Part shown: positions 33,704-57,568 of the stretch, piece by piece | How the letters are laid out: every line of letters begins with the position of its first letter | Numbering within the stretch: position 1 is the stretch's first letter | From: Thunnus maccoyii | Taxonomy: Eukaryota; Chordata; Actinopteri; Scombriformes; Scombridae | NCBI RefSeq assembly: GCF_910596095.1 | Contig: NC_056540.1 | Coordinates: 17,820,501-17,884,500 of the forward strand | Length of the DNA stretch: 64,000 nucleotides | Reading direction: 5' to 3' | Notes under the pieces: model-generated | The model's input: the letters and a program-made list of their open reading frames with translations, nothing else | What the model was told of the DNA's origin: nothing | The model's database searches: none | Translations under genes and position numbers: made by a program

Positions 33704-36700
33704 ATGGACTTCATGAAAGAAAACGAAGATGATGATGGTGAAGAAGCCGGTGGCGAGGATGAGCGCTTCTTTATTGAGGGCTCCAGCTGTTCAGAAAGTG
33801 AAGAAAAGATCAAGTTTAGTCACCAGAAGCAGCACAGCAGCTGCAAACAAGCCACTGAGCGGAGCAGGGGAAGCTCTCCTCCGCTCCTCCTGGCCTTCTC
33901 CGTCACAACTGGACGGCTGCTGCAGGACAGCAGCCCCAGCTCCGACTTACAGGAAGAGGAGGACAGTGACCAGCACATCGAGGACTGGATGATCCTGGGA
34001 GGAGGAGAGCAGGAGGGAGACTCAAGCATCCAGCTCAATCTGAGCTACTGGAGCAGCATCTCTGGCGATGACTCTGGAGATGAAGGTGAGAGCTTTTGGG
34101 TGCCTCAATCTGTCCTACTAACTCAAAAGTCTCTCTGCTAGTGCAAGAAAATAGTATTGATAGGGGTCTATGTTGTGGGATCCAAAAGTATCTCACTGAA
34201 GTACAAGCAGCATCTCAATTTGCCACGTAAGGTAGTAAGAAAAATAACAAAACAAGAATCAAATAGGAAACCATTTAGTCCCAAAGTAACGTGTTTGGGC
34301 TCAGCCACTGTATACTAGTGTTACAGTATACAGGCTACAGCATCTACCAGCCACTTGCATATTTTACCAGCACTTGACTGGTGGCTGGTGCTAATTTTGA
34401 GCCCTGTGAACATAACACGTCTGGAGGGGGTCTTAAATAGAAATGTGATCAAACAAGGTGCTCTTCTCTCAAACACACATTTGGTCAATCATCGATTGTT
34501 CACATAACGTCCATGAGAAAGTGAATGGCTACAGTTTACAGCTGATAGCCAGTGGCACGAAGCAATATAAAGGGTAAAACTAGTAAGAAAAAAATATTTG
34601 TTAAATGAAAAGGCCTCAGAAATGCCTGCACTTTTATTTACAACAGTTTTGTTCAAATCTCGTGCAATATATTGTGATTTTAGCTGAAATTGTGTGAAAA
34701 CACTTCTCAGTTGTCCCTTAGTTTTCTGTCCCATTATCATCAGTGTCTACATGTATATTTTCACTTAAAGATTCAAGGTGATACGAGACAAAACTGTTGC
34801 TATTAAGGGACTCTGAGCTGGAAAAAAGATTTTATTAAAAACTCTGTACAACTATTTTTTGTTCTCTCCTGAAAAATAGATCCTATACGACATAAATAAC
34901 TCCATGAATAGTGATACTTTATAGACTGTGGAGTTTTCAGCTCAGAGTTACTCTAGTCAGGAGATATAGAAAAAAAAAAGATAGATCCTGATAGAAGATA
35001 ATTTCTGTGGATACATTCATGCAAAAACAGTACAGAGAGATTTCTGTAAATCTGTGGAGTTGCAGTTTATTTTTAAACATATAGGGAAGGTTTGCTGAGC
35101 ATGTACTCTGGGTTTCACCTTCACATTAATGAAGATACTCGCATTCACACCGAGAAGCTGCCCTACACAACCACTTCATCTTGTCTTGCCAGCCAACAAC
35201 TCCACTGGAGCGGAGGGAGTTGAAGTATTTCCTTACATCTCAGTGATAGTTTTTATAGGAAGGTCAAGTGTGTTTCATCAATTTTTAAAGCCCCGAGAGC
35301 TACAGCTTTTTACAAGACAGAATACCTGAGAAAGACTTCGTTTATTAGGCTTGTGAAAACTCCTGTTTTTGTAAGGGTTCAAGAAATATCTCTGCCTGAG
35401 AGCCATACAGTTAGATTTGTCATGGTGGAACAAATTTATGACTTCATAACTTTTTTTTGGTCATTCTCTCCATCATAGATCAGAATATAAAATCAGTTGA
35501 AGATACCTGGGCTGTATCGGAGAAAGACAAGGTAACTTTTAATATCAACCAATGTTCAGGAATACAAAAGGGAAGGAAATTTATTATAAAATATGTGTGT
35601 TCTTTGTCTTTTTTTCATCCCGTAATTTCATTTTCCTGCAGTCTAATATTGCAGTGTGGAATTTCAAATATTGCCTTTCATGTCTTTATCCACTTATATT
35701 ATCTAGTGTTTTGCTGATCAGTCTCTGCTCAGCCGCTACTTCGTGCGCGGCCGTTCTCTGATGTGTCACATCTGCAACAGGACGGGACACCAGGCCAAAA
35801 GCTGCTACATCCACAAGGTAAAGTAACACACACACATACATAAACTTGACATACTTACAGATCCAGATTTCATGGTCTTGTAGGAAAAACTAATTCCACT
35901 TCCTGGTGTCCCAATGGTCTAAAATGCTCACCGTGTAAATGTGACAACCCTGGTGTGAGTTCAACTGACATCACCTTCTCCCCCCCCCAGTGTTTCAAGC
36001 TGCTCTAAACTTTAAACTATCCAGTTATGGCAAAATGTTAAAACTATCTTTTATGTTGATTGAAATATTGAGGATATTGCTGTGAAATACATGTCACTAC
36101 ATGTTTCTGTTTGATTGATCGCTACTCTAATTTACTAGCTTATTCAGTCTTTAAAAGTCCCTCTCCACTGTTTTGATTCTTGTTCCTTTAGTTGGATGTT
36201 TGAGCTTCACTGTGCAGAATGATGTATGTGCAGAGTTTGGCACTAGAAGGCTGTTTTCACAATTATCTGCTGAAGGGGGAAAGTTTCTCTGTACTCATGT
36301 TAAATCTGAGTTTAAGATGTGTCCCTATGAGCATGGTTTGTGACATCACAACTTGTTGGGATTCAGTTGTTTGATGTGGAAACTTGAAACCTACAGTGTA
36401 CAAACACTGAGAGTGGACGTTTTCAGACAATTAAGAGACATCTTGTGTCCAATAGTTAAACCTTCAAAAAGAAAAATATTTGCATGTTCATAAATTCTGG
36501 AATTTTTAATGAGGGAGAAAGAGAAGATGTAATTTTAAGAATTTTAACAAGATAATTGAACCTTATTTTGTGGAAAAAACATAATTAGACACAATGTTTC
36601 TGTCTTTTACAGGCTGCCATAAGCTGCACTAGAGATATCAGTGTTGTTGCAATCTTAAGGCCACCTGTAGATTTTTTTTTGTTAATGAAAACATCCATCT

Positions 36701-39700
36701 TAACACCCTTGTAAGAAAATCAATTTTTCGTCTCTGTGTCTGCAGAAATGTCCCACCTGTATCCTTTGTGGGATCCAGGGCCACATCCAGAGGGACTGTC
36801 CGTGCCGCCCCTGCCCCAGCTGTGGACTGCCCTCACATGGCCTCAGGCCCTGTGAAAATCCCCCAACATGGAACCAACACTGCCAGCGCTGTGGGGTGAC
36901 AGGACACCTCTCTGATGTGAGTTTGTCCGTTAGCCCCCTAGGCCTGGCCCCTGTGAGTGTTTGTGTTGGAGTGTGTGTTGTCACGTTGAAGCAGTTGTCA
37001 GTTGTGTGTTGACAGATTCTTTAGCCTCAGGCGTGTGTGGGCCGCATTTATGAAGTGTTGTTTGAACTTGGCAAACAGTTCCTCATCTTCAGTGCAGTTA
37101 CACAATGCTTTTTTTCCCCGTATTCTTGCTCAGAAGACTAATTTTCTCCTCTGTTTTCCGCAGGCCTGCCCTGATATATGGAGACAGTATCACATGACAG
37201 TGAGTTGAAGCTTTTAGTTTAGTACACTTTCTCATCTCGCTGTCTTTAATAAGCAAAATGTCACTGATTTTGTTTTTTAATGATTTTGCTTTGGATCAAG
37301 GAATTAAAATCATCCAAACAGGTGTTAATCAGGTGTTTTTTATTAACTTGGTGAAACTGTGATCCTGAAAACATGGGTGTGTATTGATAAAACCTCCAAG
37401 AAATCAACTTTTTCCACATTTAAAAATGTTCCCTTGTTTGACTTTGTTTCCAGATCCGGTTAGAGATTCCCCCCGGGCCATGGAAAGTCCACTCCCTCAA
37501 ACATAAGAAACGCCCTGTTCATTGTTACAACTGCTCTAGGAGGGGACATTATGGCTATGTAAGTGGCCAATGAAAGGAATCCTTTACTGTCAGTCTTACT
37601 TTTACCATCTCTCTTTTTCCACTTGACTGATCTTCATCTGCCTACACTCACTTTCTAAGACTTAATAGTTCTTCTGTGTCTCTTTCTTTTTTCTGTAACA
37701 CTGTCTTACTCCTCTATATACCTCTGTCCAACATGCTCTCCCCCTCTCTCTCTCTGCATCTCCTTTTGGGTCAGACTTCTCTGTACCTGCCCCGCTTTGA
37801 TAATCTTGCTCCCTCACTTTTTCAATACATCTACAGTATTCTCTCTTCTCTCCCCCATCACTTTATCTCTGATTATTTCTCTGAAACAGCACCGTTCTCT
37901 AATATCGTGCATCCATCCCTCACTTACCTCTCTTTGTTTGGTCGTCTCCGTTCTTCTGTGCCTGTGTCGGTATCAGGAGTGCACTAAAAGGAGGATGGTC
38001 AGTGGTTCGTCTCCCTCCCTGCCTTATGTTTGCCACTACGACACCATGGAAGACATCCTCCAACGTCGCACCAGGATGCTGAGGAGAGCTAAAGGTAATA
38101 CTGCACAAACACGTGCACACACACACACACACACACACAAATAGCAAATTAAGTTGTCAGCACTTGCAAATAAGTATGTAACACTTTTAATAATGCACAG
38201 CAGCAGAAGGAAACGGACGTGTTCCAGCCCTAGGCTTTCCTCAGCGTTTCGGAGACATATGTGGGTGTGACCCCTATTAAACAGCAGCCGGGGACCTGCT
38301 GGTCATTAACAACCAGCTGATACGAATCATCAAAAAACATCTTCAAAAGGCAAATACTAGTAAGAAAAATAGTAGTAAAGAAAATTAAGTCATAAGAAGA
38401 AATATATCTCATTCTGTTATTGCAACAACCAGATAAGTGACCAATTAATTTACACACTAAGAATAAGAAAGTGCATGTATATACATATGTAAACTCATCA
38501 TGTCTAGAACCTCCATAGAAAATACAAATGCATATATAATACCCATCTGTATTCATAAAAAAACAAGACAAAAACAATTAATCATTTAAGCTGCCAGGAT
38601 ACCTAGTCTGTAAGTAGTGGATCCATTAGGCCTCTCTTTGGAGAAGTTTCCTCTCTTCATCTTCTCCCCTCATCAGTCGCCTAACAGCCTTAATACCCGT
38701 GAACAGTAGCCTACAAACTCCATAGCCAGCAGAATTAAAGTGTCTGGCTACAGGAGACCTCTCATCCATATTTTTGATGCTACTCTTATGCTCAGAGATC
38801 CTAATTCTCAATTCCCCTTTCTGTCTTGCCCACATAACAAAACTCACAAAGACATTTCAATAGGTAGACTACATGTGACTTTCATTTTTCTGCCTGTGTG
38901 AGGATGTAAAAAATTCAATGCAATTCAACCACCAACAGTTTGGTCAGAGATTCTGGTGTGTTATGCTAGTAGAAGCTAATGTAGCTCTGAGCCGTTAGCT
39001 TTTAAGCAGAGATTAGGAGCGGGCTACCGAGGTCTGGTAACCTCACTTGATCTTTCTAACTCCACAGCCCAGATCGTTTTCATTTGCAGACTTGTAGTCT
39101 TTAGCTGCAACTCATGCTGACTCAAGTGAGATCAAGAGATATCCCTTGAGACAATTTATCAGACTTTGCGCAGCTCCCTCTAGAACCACATTCAGGCTTT
39201 ATACATCTTTTTTCACATGCAGTACTATTCTCCAGCACCCATCATTTTAAAGAGTTTCCCTTTTAATATAACAACAAATCCTGTTGTCAATGTTATTTTC
39301 AGAGCTTGTGAGTGCTGGATCCCTGTTGCTCTTAGAGCAGCAGCATTTGTCCGAACCAACAGGGGAGAGCGGCGAGGAGAATCAGCCGGTACAGGGGAGG
39401 AGCAAGAGGAACCAGGAGGCACGGAGCCATGGCGGCAGGAGGAAGACTTGGCCTGAAAGGCGCAGAGAGAGACAGGAGGTGAAGAGGCTGAGGAGGGAGG
39501 CTCAGGCCAGACGTGAAGGAGGACTACTGGTGAGGTCCCGGGGTCACTCTGATGATGAAGCCTGCACTGCAGATCCCCTAAGGTCCCCCCTCCACGGTCA
39601 TGGACAGTCCACACCCCCTCCACAGAAGAAGAAGAGGAAGGATGAGGCAGGTGGCAGAAGGAGCAGGAAGAGCAGAGAGGCAGAGAGGTGGAAGAAGAGA

Positions 39701-39802
39701 GGAGGGATGAAACGTGGGGATTTATATCCCTATGTTGACCTTGACAGCGGTAGTAAAAACCTTCTTTCCCCAAAGCAGAGGGTACGCCACCGAAGAAGAT
39801 AA
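33704..39802 (+). CDS. zcchc7: Zinc finger CCHC domain-containing protein 7 (TRAMP-like RNA surveillance factor)
   Basis: Eight exons join in phase to 491 aa: 33704-34085, 35479-35531, 35707-35817, 36746-36916, 37164-37199, 37454-37558, 37977-38094, 39303-39802. The N-terminus is acidic and Ser-rich (ENEDDDGEEAGGEDE; IEDWMILGGG, matching the human ESWMLLG segment). Four CX2CX4HX4C knuckles lie at about residues 165-178, 187-200, 228-241 and 275-288, with the conserved DIWRQYHMT between the third and fourth. The C-terminus is basic Arg/Lys-rich (RRKTWPERRRERQEVKRLRR), ending RQRVRHRRR-like. ZCCHC7 (Air1/2 orthologue) is the nucleolar RNA-binding subunit of the human TRAMP-like complex with MTREX and PAPD5, feeding RNAs to the exosome. 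The human protein is about 540 aa. Its place beside a Pax2/5/8 gene agrees with human 9p13. The start site is the main uncertainty. Confidence 0.92.
34086..35478. other. zcchc7 intron 1
   Basis: 1.4-kb AT-rich intron. Repeated phrases such as 'ggactctgagctgg' and 'gagttttcagctcagagttactc' (34810-34960) suggest an old foldback repeat, but I cannot name it. No coding exon seen. Confidence 0.45.
36149..36560. repeat. Dispersed repeat copy in zcchc7 intron 3 (same family as 49318-49722)
   Basis: Shares long matches with 49318-49722: AAAGTCCCTCTCCACT, TTTGAGCTTCACTGTGCAGA, GACATCTTGTGTCCAA, ATTCTGGAATTTTTAATGAGG, ACAAGATAATTGAAC. The terminal inverted arm seen at the other locus is not obvious here. 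Confidence 0.75.
38175..38860 (-). mobile_element. Penelope-like element remnant (GIY-YIG endonuclease end) in zcchc7 intron 7
   Basis: The minus-strand frame 38847-38626 reads ELRIRISEHKSSIKNMDE, then SPVARHFNSAGYGVCRLLF and ERKLLQREA. This is the C-terminal GIY-YIG endonuclease region of fish Penelope/Neptune-type retroelements. It is followed by a frame break and a non-coding tail down to about 38175. The reverse transcriptase part is absent, so it is a dead 3' fragment. Confidence 0.7.
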
Positions 39803-40255
39803 AGTAATTTTTTTTCTTTTGTTGTAACTAATAACAACAAAAAAGATTTTGTGTTTTGTTTTCTTTTGAGTAATTCATTTATTTAATGTCAATACAAAGA
39901 CCTGTAGAATAGGAGGATATACAGTTGAAGGATGCTAATTTTTAGTGTAACTGTATGAATGTATTTTAGTACTTTAACCTTGGTTTGTGTGTGCATCTAC
40001 TACTATGAAACTGGCGGGGCCAAATTTTAAGCATGTACAGTTTTCAGCATATTTTGGAATATGTTTTTACACACTGTGCCTGTTTTATTTGACCCATATG
40101 TATCGTGTGTTTTGGGGCTGATTTGTTATCTTCTTAAATATAAAGATATTTTTACGGTGCTGTAGCCTTTTCTGTCATTAAAATACTTGAAACCAGGTCA
40201 CACACCTTTAATTGGCAAGTGTAAAGGTTAATATTTATATTGTAAAGACAACGAC

Positions 40256-40261
40256 AATAAA
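40256..40261 (+). terminator. AATAAA polyadenylation signal, zcchc7
   Basis: Canonical hexamer about 455 bases after the zcchc7 stop; an ATTAAA variant also occurs at about 40175. Use is inferred. Confidence 0.45.
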
Positions 40262-40269
40262 CATGAATT

Positions 40270-41812
40270 TACAAATAACATCATGTAGCGTTTGTGCTTA
40301 ACGATAGAGGATTATTGTGTGATGTTTGATACGTTAAAACATATAAGGGTAGTAATAAAACATGTGGGGTAAAGGTTCATTTAGTCTTCCAGCTTAAGCG
40401 TGTGTAGAAAAGCTGTATGAAGCTGATCTCTTTCAAAGCTTATAGTATTTCTGGTATGAAGCTGCTGAATTATTAATGAGCTGAGCAGTTGCCCGCGGAT
40501 TGCCAGGCAGAAGTAGTCAAACCTGCTAACAAGCTGCTACTTAAAAATCGACTTTGACAGCCGCTGATCAAAGGAATCTTGTTTTGCGGCGTGTTGTACG
40601 GATTTTAGCGTTAATTGGCTTTTAAGTTTGTGTGATTTGCTCGCAAATACAAACCGGATCTCGCCTGTTACGAGCTACATGTTTCTCTGTGATCGATTGG
40701 GAGTGACTCGGCAGAGATGTGAAACTCCCATTGATTGATCTCCACTACACTCCCCGCTGACCGGAGAAAACACTCGACAGCGAATACGAGAGGGGATTTA
40801 AATTGGACAAATATTGTCCAGCTTACTTGACGCATAAGGTAGCTATCGTTTTCGCTCATGCGGTATGAGCTAATCCGCTAGTAGCACTAGTTAACTAGTA
40901 GTCTAACATCGATACAAAGCGACGTTTGCTAGCTGGTAATGTCGGCACTGTTGGACTTGTTTTCCCTGCCAGATCCTGCTTCCTGTTAGCCTTGGGCTAG
41001 CTGGAAAAATCAGAAATTATGCTAATGAACGAGCAGGTATAGTTAGCCAACGCAAAGGGGTGTAACTTAACTACGTAGAGTGGGCTACCTGTTGCAGTTT
41101 ATTTGTATTTTTTTTCACGAACTTATGCTAATAACTTTGTTTCACAGCCAGCTATCAGGGCAGCTGGTTTCTTTTAGTTTGCTAACGCTCGGTAGCTAGC
41201 CATCTTGCTTGTGTTGAGGGATTTAAGTATTTAACTTGGCCAGCTCTCTGGTGCCGATATTCACCTCAGTTAGTTGCAATTTCCTATTAATATATTCGTC
41301 GGTAATGAGCTCACTTGTTTGGGACCTAATTGCTTTATATTAATGCTTATAAAAATACTTTATTTCACTGTGTCAAAGCCAGTCAGAGCTCCGCTGTGAA
41401 AAGACAAAAGAGAGCCGGAGACTGTTGTTGTGGTAACGACGTTAACCAGAGATAACGAGCTTAGAAAAAATAGTATTTCATCACAGTTTTGTTATACTAC
41501 ATGCTTATATAAGTAGAATATTTTTGATTTACTTGTGGGCGTTGAAAAGTGGTGAAATAATTAAGGGGGAGACGAAGAGTGGATGGTGCTTGTGCGACAT
41601 AAGCTTCCCTGAGCTGCTTCCAGGTATCTCATCTCATTTTAAAACACCAGCTTTAGATGCATTAGAAAACACTCATCCGGCCGTCATCAAAGGTAACTAG
41701 CTGGGTAGAGAGACGCGGACTGAAAAGGGAGGTTCCTGCCCGTTTCTGAGCGTCCATCTCTCCAGCCTGCCTTCATCACGTCCATCCAGCACCGCCCTCC
41801 TCCTCTCCAGCC
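40270..41812 (+). promoter_or_regulatory. Intergenic region and rnf38 promoter / 5'UTR
   Basis: The 1.5 kb upstream of the rnf38 ATG holds GCTAGC/GTTAGC-rich sequence (40.86-41.2 kb). CpG content increases into the first coding exon (41.7-42.1 kb), consistent with a CpG-rich promoter. There may be an untranslated exon here; no coding sequence seen. Confidence 0.35.
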
Positions 41813-53747
<11,935 letters not shown>

Positions 53748-54167
53748 TCACATGACAGAGCCAGACACTCCCGATTGTCTGTCGAACACGTTCAGCACTG
53801 CCTGCTCCTGATCTAAACATACACATGCACGTGTTTGTACACACACACATTCACACACTGTTTCCTTACCCTTTTGTGTAACACTTTCTGCTCCTTCATC
53901 CTTCCTGTTTTTAAGTTGTGTCTATCCTCTCTCCTTTTTGCTTCTTGAGTCGTTTTCCCTCCCTTTCTCACATGCATGCAGGCTCTCACCTCTTTCAGTG
54001 AATGACCTGCCTGACCCACCATTTTGAATTCTGTGTGTCTGTGTGTGTGTCTACACGTGCATGCACCACAACTGTGCAAATGTTGTTTAGTCAGCCCTAA
54101 ATTGGGCTGACCAAACAACGTCAGCCCTTACATGATAGTGTGTGTTTTCAGTATGTGTGTGAGTGAG

Positions 54168-54207
<40 letters not shown>

Positions 54208-54476
54208 AGTGAGAGTGAGAGTGAGAGATTTTTAGACGTCCTGGAGCATGCCTGAGTGTCTGTTGTGTATCAGACAAGAGTAATGACATCTGAGACTTTT
54301 TGCTCTCATGAGTGACTGACTTTACTTCCTGTTTGTACGTTTATGCACTGTCTGTCTGTATGCATACTATGTGTGTATGTATGTTATAGACTTTAAGCCT
54401 TTTCTCTAGTTTGACACTAAGGGTCCATGCTGCCACTATACTTCTCGGTTGCCTATTTGATCCGCTTGTTTCAGTA

Positions 54477-54477
54477 G

Positions 54478-54545
<68 letters not shown>
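54477..54545. repeat. (ATT)n trinucleotide microsatellite in the rnf38 3'UTR
   Basis: About 22-23 perfect ATT units in a row, directly readable. Confidence 0.95.
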
Positions 54546-54798
54546 TCGACCATTTTAAGTGATTGTTTTCCTGCCTGGCAGTTACCTCATCATTCCGGTT
54601 TTGGTCATCATTCATTACAAGCGCTTCACAGCACTACTTTGAAATTAAGCACATTATATATATTTTCTTTTCCTTTCTTTTCTTAGCAAAAATAAGTTTG
54701 TCTGTGACTTTGCAGTGGCACATGTGAGATATATATATATATATATATCTATATATATATCTATATATACTGTATAAATCTATGAATATCTGTATACC

Positions 54799-54804
54799 AA
54801 ATAA
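54799..54804 (+). terminator. AATAAA polyadenylation signal, rnf38
   Basis: Canonical hexamer (CCAAATAAAAGGC context) about 1.05 kb after the rnf38 stop. Confidence 0.6.
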
Positions 54805-54830
54805 AAGGCTTGATATGAACTTTTTAAACT

Positions 54831-57408
54831 TTGCATTTTGTATATATATTTTTTGCTTTTTCTTAGCAGCAGATAAAGAGCTAGTGCCGGATTTCTGTGT
54901 TAGATTTGTATTGGTGGTCGACTGCAGACTGGTGCTTCATTCAGATGGTTTGATTTTTTTCAGATTTTGGTCTGGTGTTGCGATGGCTTCAAGCAGCCAC
55001 TAGGTGGTGTCACTGCTCTTCCTCTTTACCATCATTCCACATCTGCCCAAATTGTGGTCCTAGTGTCTTATTTCTCCTGATATATATATATATTTTGTTT
55101 TACAGGTAAACAGTATGTATTTAACACTATTTATATAGGATTTGTTAAACAGAAAGTGCACATTACAGCCTTTATACATAAAAATACATTTTGAGCTGGC
55201 TTGTTGACCTTTGACGAAGTGAGACTGTGGTGACTCTGAATAGTAACCGTCTTCCACAGGGACACAGATTGTTTAACCTGGAGTTCTTCATTTTCCGATC
55301 ACTCTGGGCTGTAGGTATTAAGCTTTCCCAACATCAGTCTCTGAGGTTCACACCAGACTCTCGACGCTGCAGTTACACCTGTACATATCCATAAAACAAC
55401 CACAGGTAGGAAATAAATCAGCCTGAATCAAGGGGGCATGAACGAGCAACTTAAAGGCTTCACACAAACAATATTAACAGTTACAGCTCTGTAAGTGACA
55501 AATAATAAGAATATATTAGACCTAAAATATGAAACAGTCCAACAGTTGAATCATTCACAAATGTATAATGTACTACAGTGCATTATACAGCTCAAACCCA
55601 CAACATGAATGATTGAGGTAAACTAGATAAGTTAAAATAAATCAACAAGTACAGTAAGATTATGATTGTGTATGAATCTGAAAGTTAAAGAACAAACGGA
55701 ACAACAAACAAAGGAGCAACCAATCAATCAATTAAAGACCACTGTAAACAACTTAATGAACTGAGTGCATTATCAGTGAATTGCTCCTTTATCTTCGATA
55801 ACAATATTAAATATCAACATTAAATAGTAAAACAATATTAATATATAAATGTCAACATACAGTTGGTTTACACACAGGCACTCACAGCTTGCGCCTGTTT
55901 CTCCTCCGTCACTGTTTGTTTCCCTGACCGCACACAGCTGTTCCCCTAGCAGCACACACCTGTTGTCTTGTGCCTTCTGTCGATGAACAGTTACAGGAGT
56001 CGTGTTATTGTACGTATGAATACAGTATATTTAACAGGAAATCTGCAGATGAATTCTAAAAGGCAGATGTCACCTCTAGGCTCTACGGCAGAAATGGCTG
56101 CAGTTTTGAAAGTAACTTGCTTGAGGCACAGAGAACACAAATGTCACTGTTTTTCAACTGGAGACAATTTATAGAGCACATTTACAAAGGATACGACAGA
56201 AGTTAAGGACAACTTTATTATTCATAGTGCTTTTCATCCTGATAGATATAAACACACCCTGTTTTTGGTGCAGTTTTTGCTGTCTTTCAACTTGTGGAAG
56301 AACTTATGGTGACCTAAGGCTGAAGATACTGGTTTTGTGCTGTCACCAGTAAGATTTTGTGTCAGATATGCATTCAATCAAAGTGTAGATATAACTATGA
56401 TTTTTTTTAATACACGGTCTAGTAGCCAGTTTTCTTATTTGGAGTCCAGCCTTGGATGTAAACTGCACAACAGTAGTCAAAACATACAGAATAGGGTGAT
56501 GCAGGTTTATGCCATCTAAAACTTGCAAAAGTCAGAAAGTTTCAGAGAGAGAAGAGTGTATATTTTTCAAGTTCATGTTTAATTAAATGAGAAGCCTCCT
56601 GGCCTAATGACTCACTGTCTTCCCTTCCTTGTGCTTCAATCTGTGCAACTGTTTGCCTCCTGTCTCCTTCTATCTTTCAATTCTTCCTTATCGCCTCTAA
56701 TCTGCCATTTCTCTGCTTCTCTTCCTTTTAGTTGGTTTTACTTCTCATCCTTCTATCACCTCCCTTTTCTGATTTTGTTTATCTTTCCTCTACCACTTCT
56801 ATCCTTTCCTCCAATGACTTTGATCTTCTTCTTTCTCCTGTCTTCCTCCTGCACTTTCCCCCTTCCACTCTGTTTTCTACTTTCTCACCACTCTGTTCCT
56901 TCTCCTCTGCTGTCTTTTTACTTATGCATCCTCTCTTCTTGCCTCTGCTGTGATCACCACCCACTCCTTTAACTGCAGCTGCGCTGCAGCGCAGTGAAGT
57001 AGAAGCGATGGGGGATTTCTGCCTAAAACTGTCTGCCCCGTTACCCACCTCAGGGAGCAAACAATATTTGTCTTGTCTTGCTTTCTCTTTCTCACTCGCC
57101 CATCTCTAATTTTCTGACCGGGGTTTTATGAGGCCATCATTCGCCTAAACTTTGATGGCAGATGATCCCACACTCAATACTTCAAAATGCAGCAATGACC
57201 AGGTATTAGTTTGGTTGTGTATAGTTGTACATCTTAACAGCATCATATTCACATTTACACCCTGACTGCAGTGTAAAATCTGCATAAACTTACCAAAATA
57301 ACTTTCTTCTTACAGTAACACTGTAGCTGCCAAGAGGGGTCCCATGGGTAAAAATTCTGCTTTAAATGTGTAGCTGCACTCCAATCACTCGTGTCTGTCT
57401 GTCCTCAG
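54831..57408. other. Intergenic sequence
   Basis: AT-rich with a long pyrimidine-rich stretch at about 56600-56950 (CTTCC/TTCTCC runs), whose long open frames are compositional artefacts on both strands. I see no gene in it. Confidence 0.5.
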
Positions 57409-57568
57409 GCTGCGCCTGGACTGTGAAGAAGAGGAACTTTCTTCAAGTCTGTCAGTTGCAGGTCAAACAGAGGGGAAGAAGCAGCAGAAGAACAAGAGCA
57501 AGAAAAACAAGAAGACCCACTTGAATTTCTGTATTTTTGCACATGCAGCTTATTGTTTCTATATATAA
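57409..57568 (+). other. Candidate orphan terminal coding exon
   Basis: After a good acceptor (CTGTCCTCAG), an open frame reads LRLDCEEEELSSSLSVAGQ, then TEGKKQQKNKSKKNKKTHLN and a short hydrophobic end to TAA at 57566-57568. The acidic-then-lysine-rich composition is protein-like, and base use changes from the flanks. I find no upstream partner exons in the window and do not recognise the protein. It could be a lost or decayed gene's last exon or chance. Confidence 0.3.

Larger units (their letters stand above)
53748..54830 (+). other. rnf38 3'UTR
   Basis: About 1.07 kb from the stop to AATAAA at 54799-54804. It holds a near-perfect hairpin at 54083-54118 (TTGTTTAGTCAGCCC / GGGCTGACCAAACAA), (GT)n at about 54172-54205, (TTA)n at about 54477-54545 and TATA repeats at about 54729-54770. 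Confidence 0.6.

Noticed and set aside
39225-39773. 182-codon minus-strand frame
   Set aside because: Antisense shadow of the last zcchc7 exon, whose plus-strand frame has the conserved basic tail and correct splice phase.
56607-57060. Long open frames on both strands (Ser/Leu/Phe-rich plus, Glu/Lys-rich minus)
   Set aside because: They come from a long pyrimidine-rich stretch; the composition is low complexity and there are no splice partners or homology.
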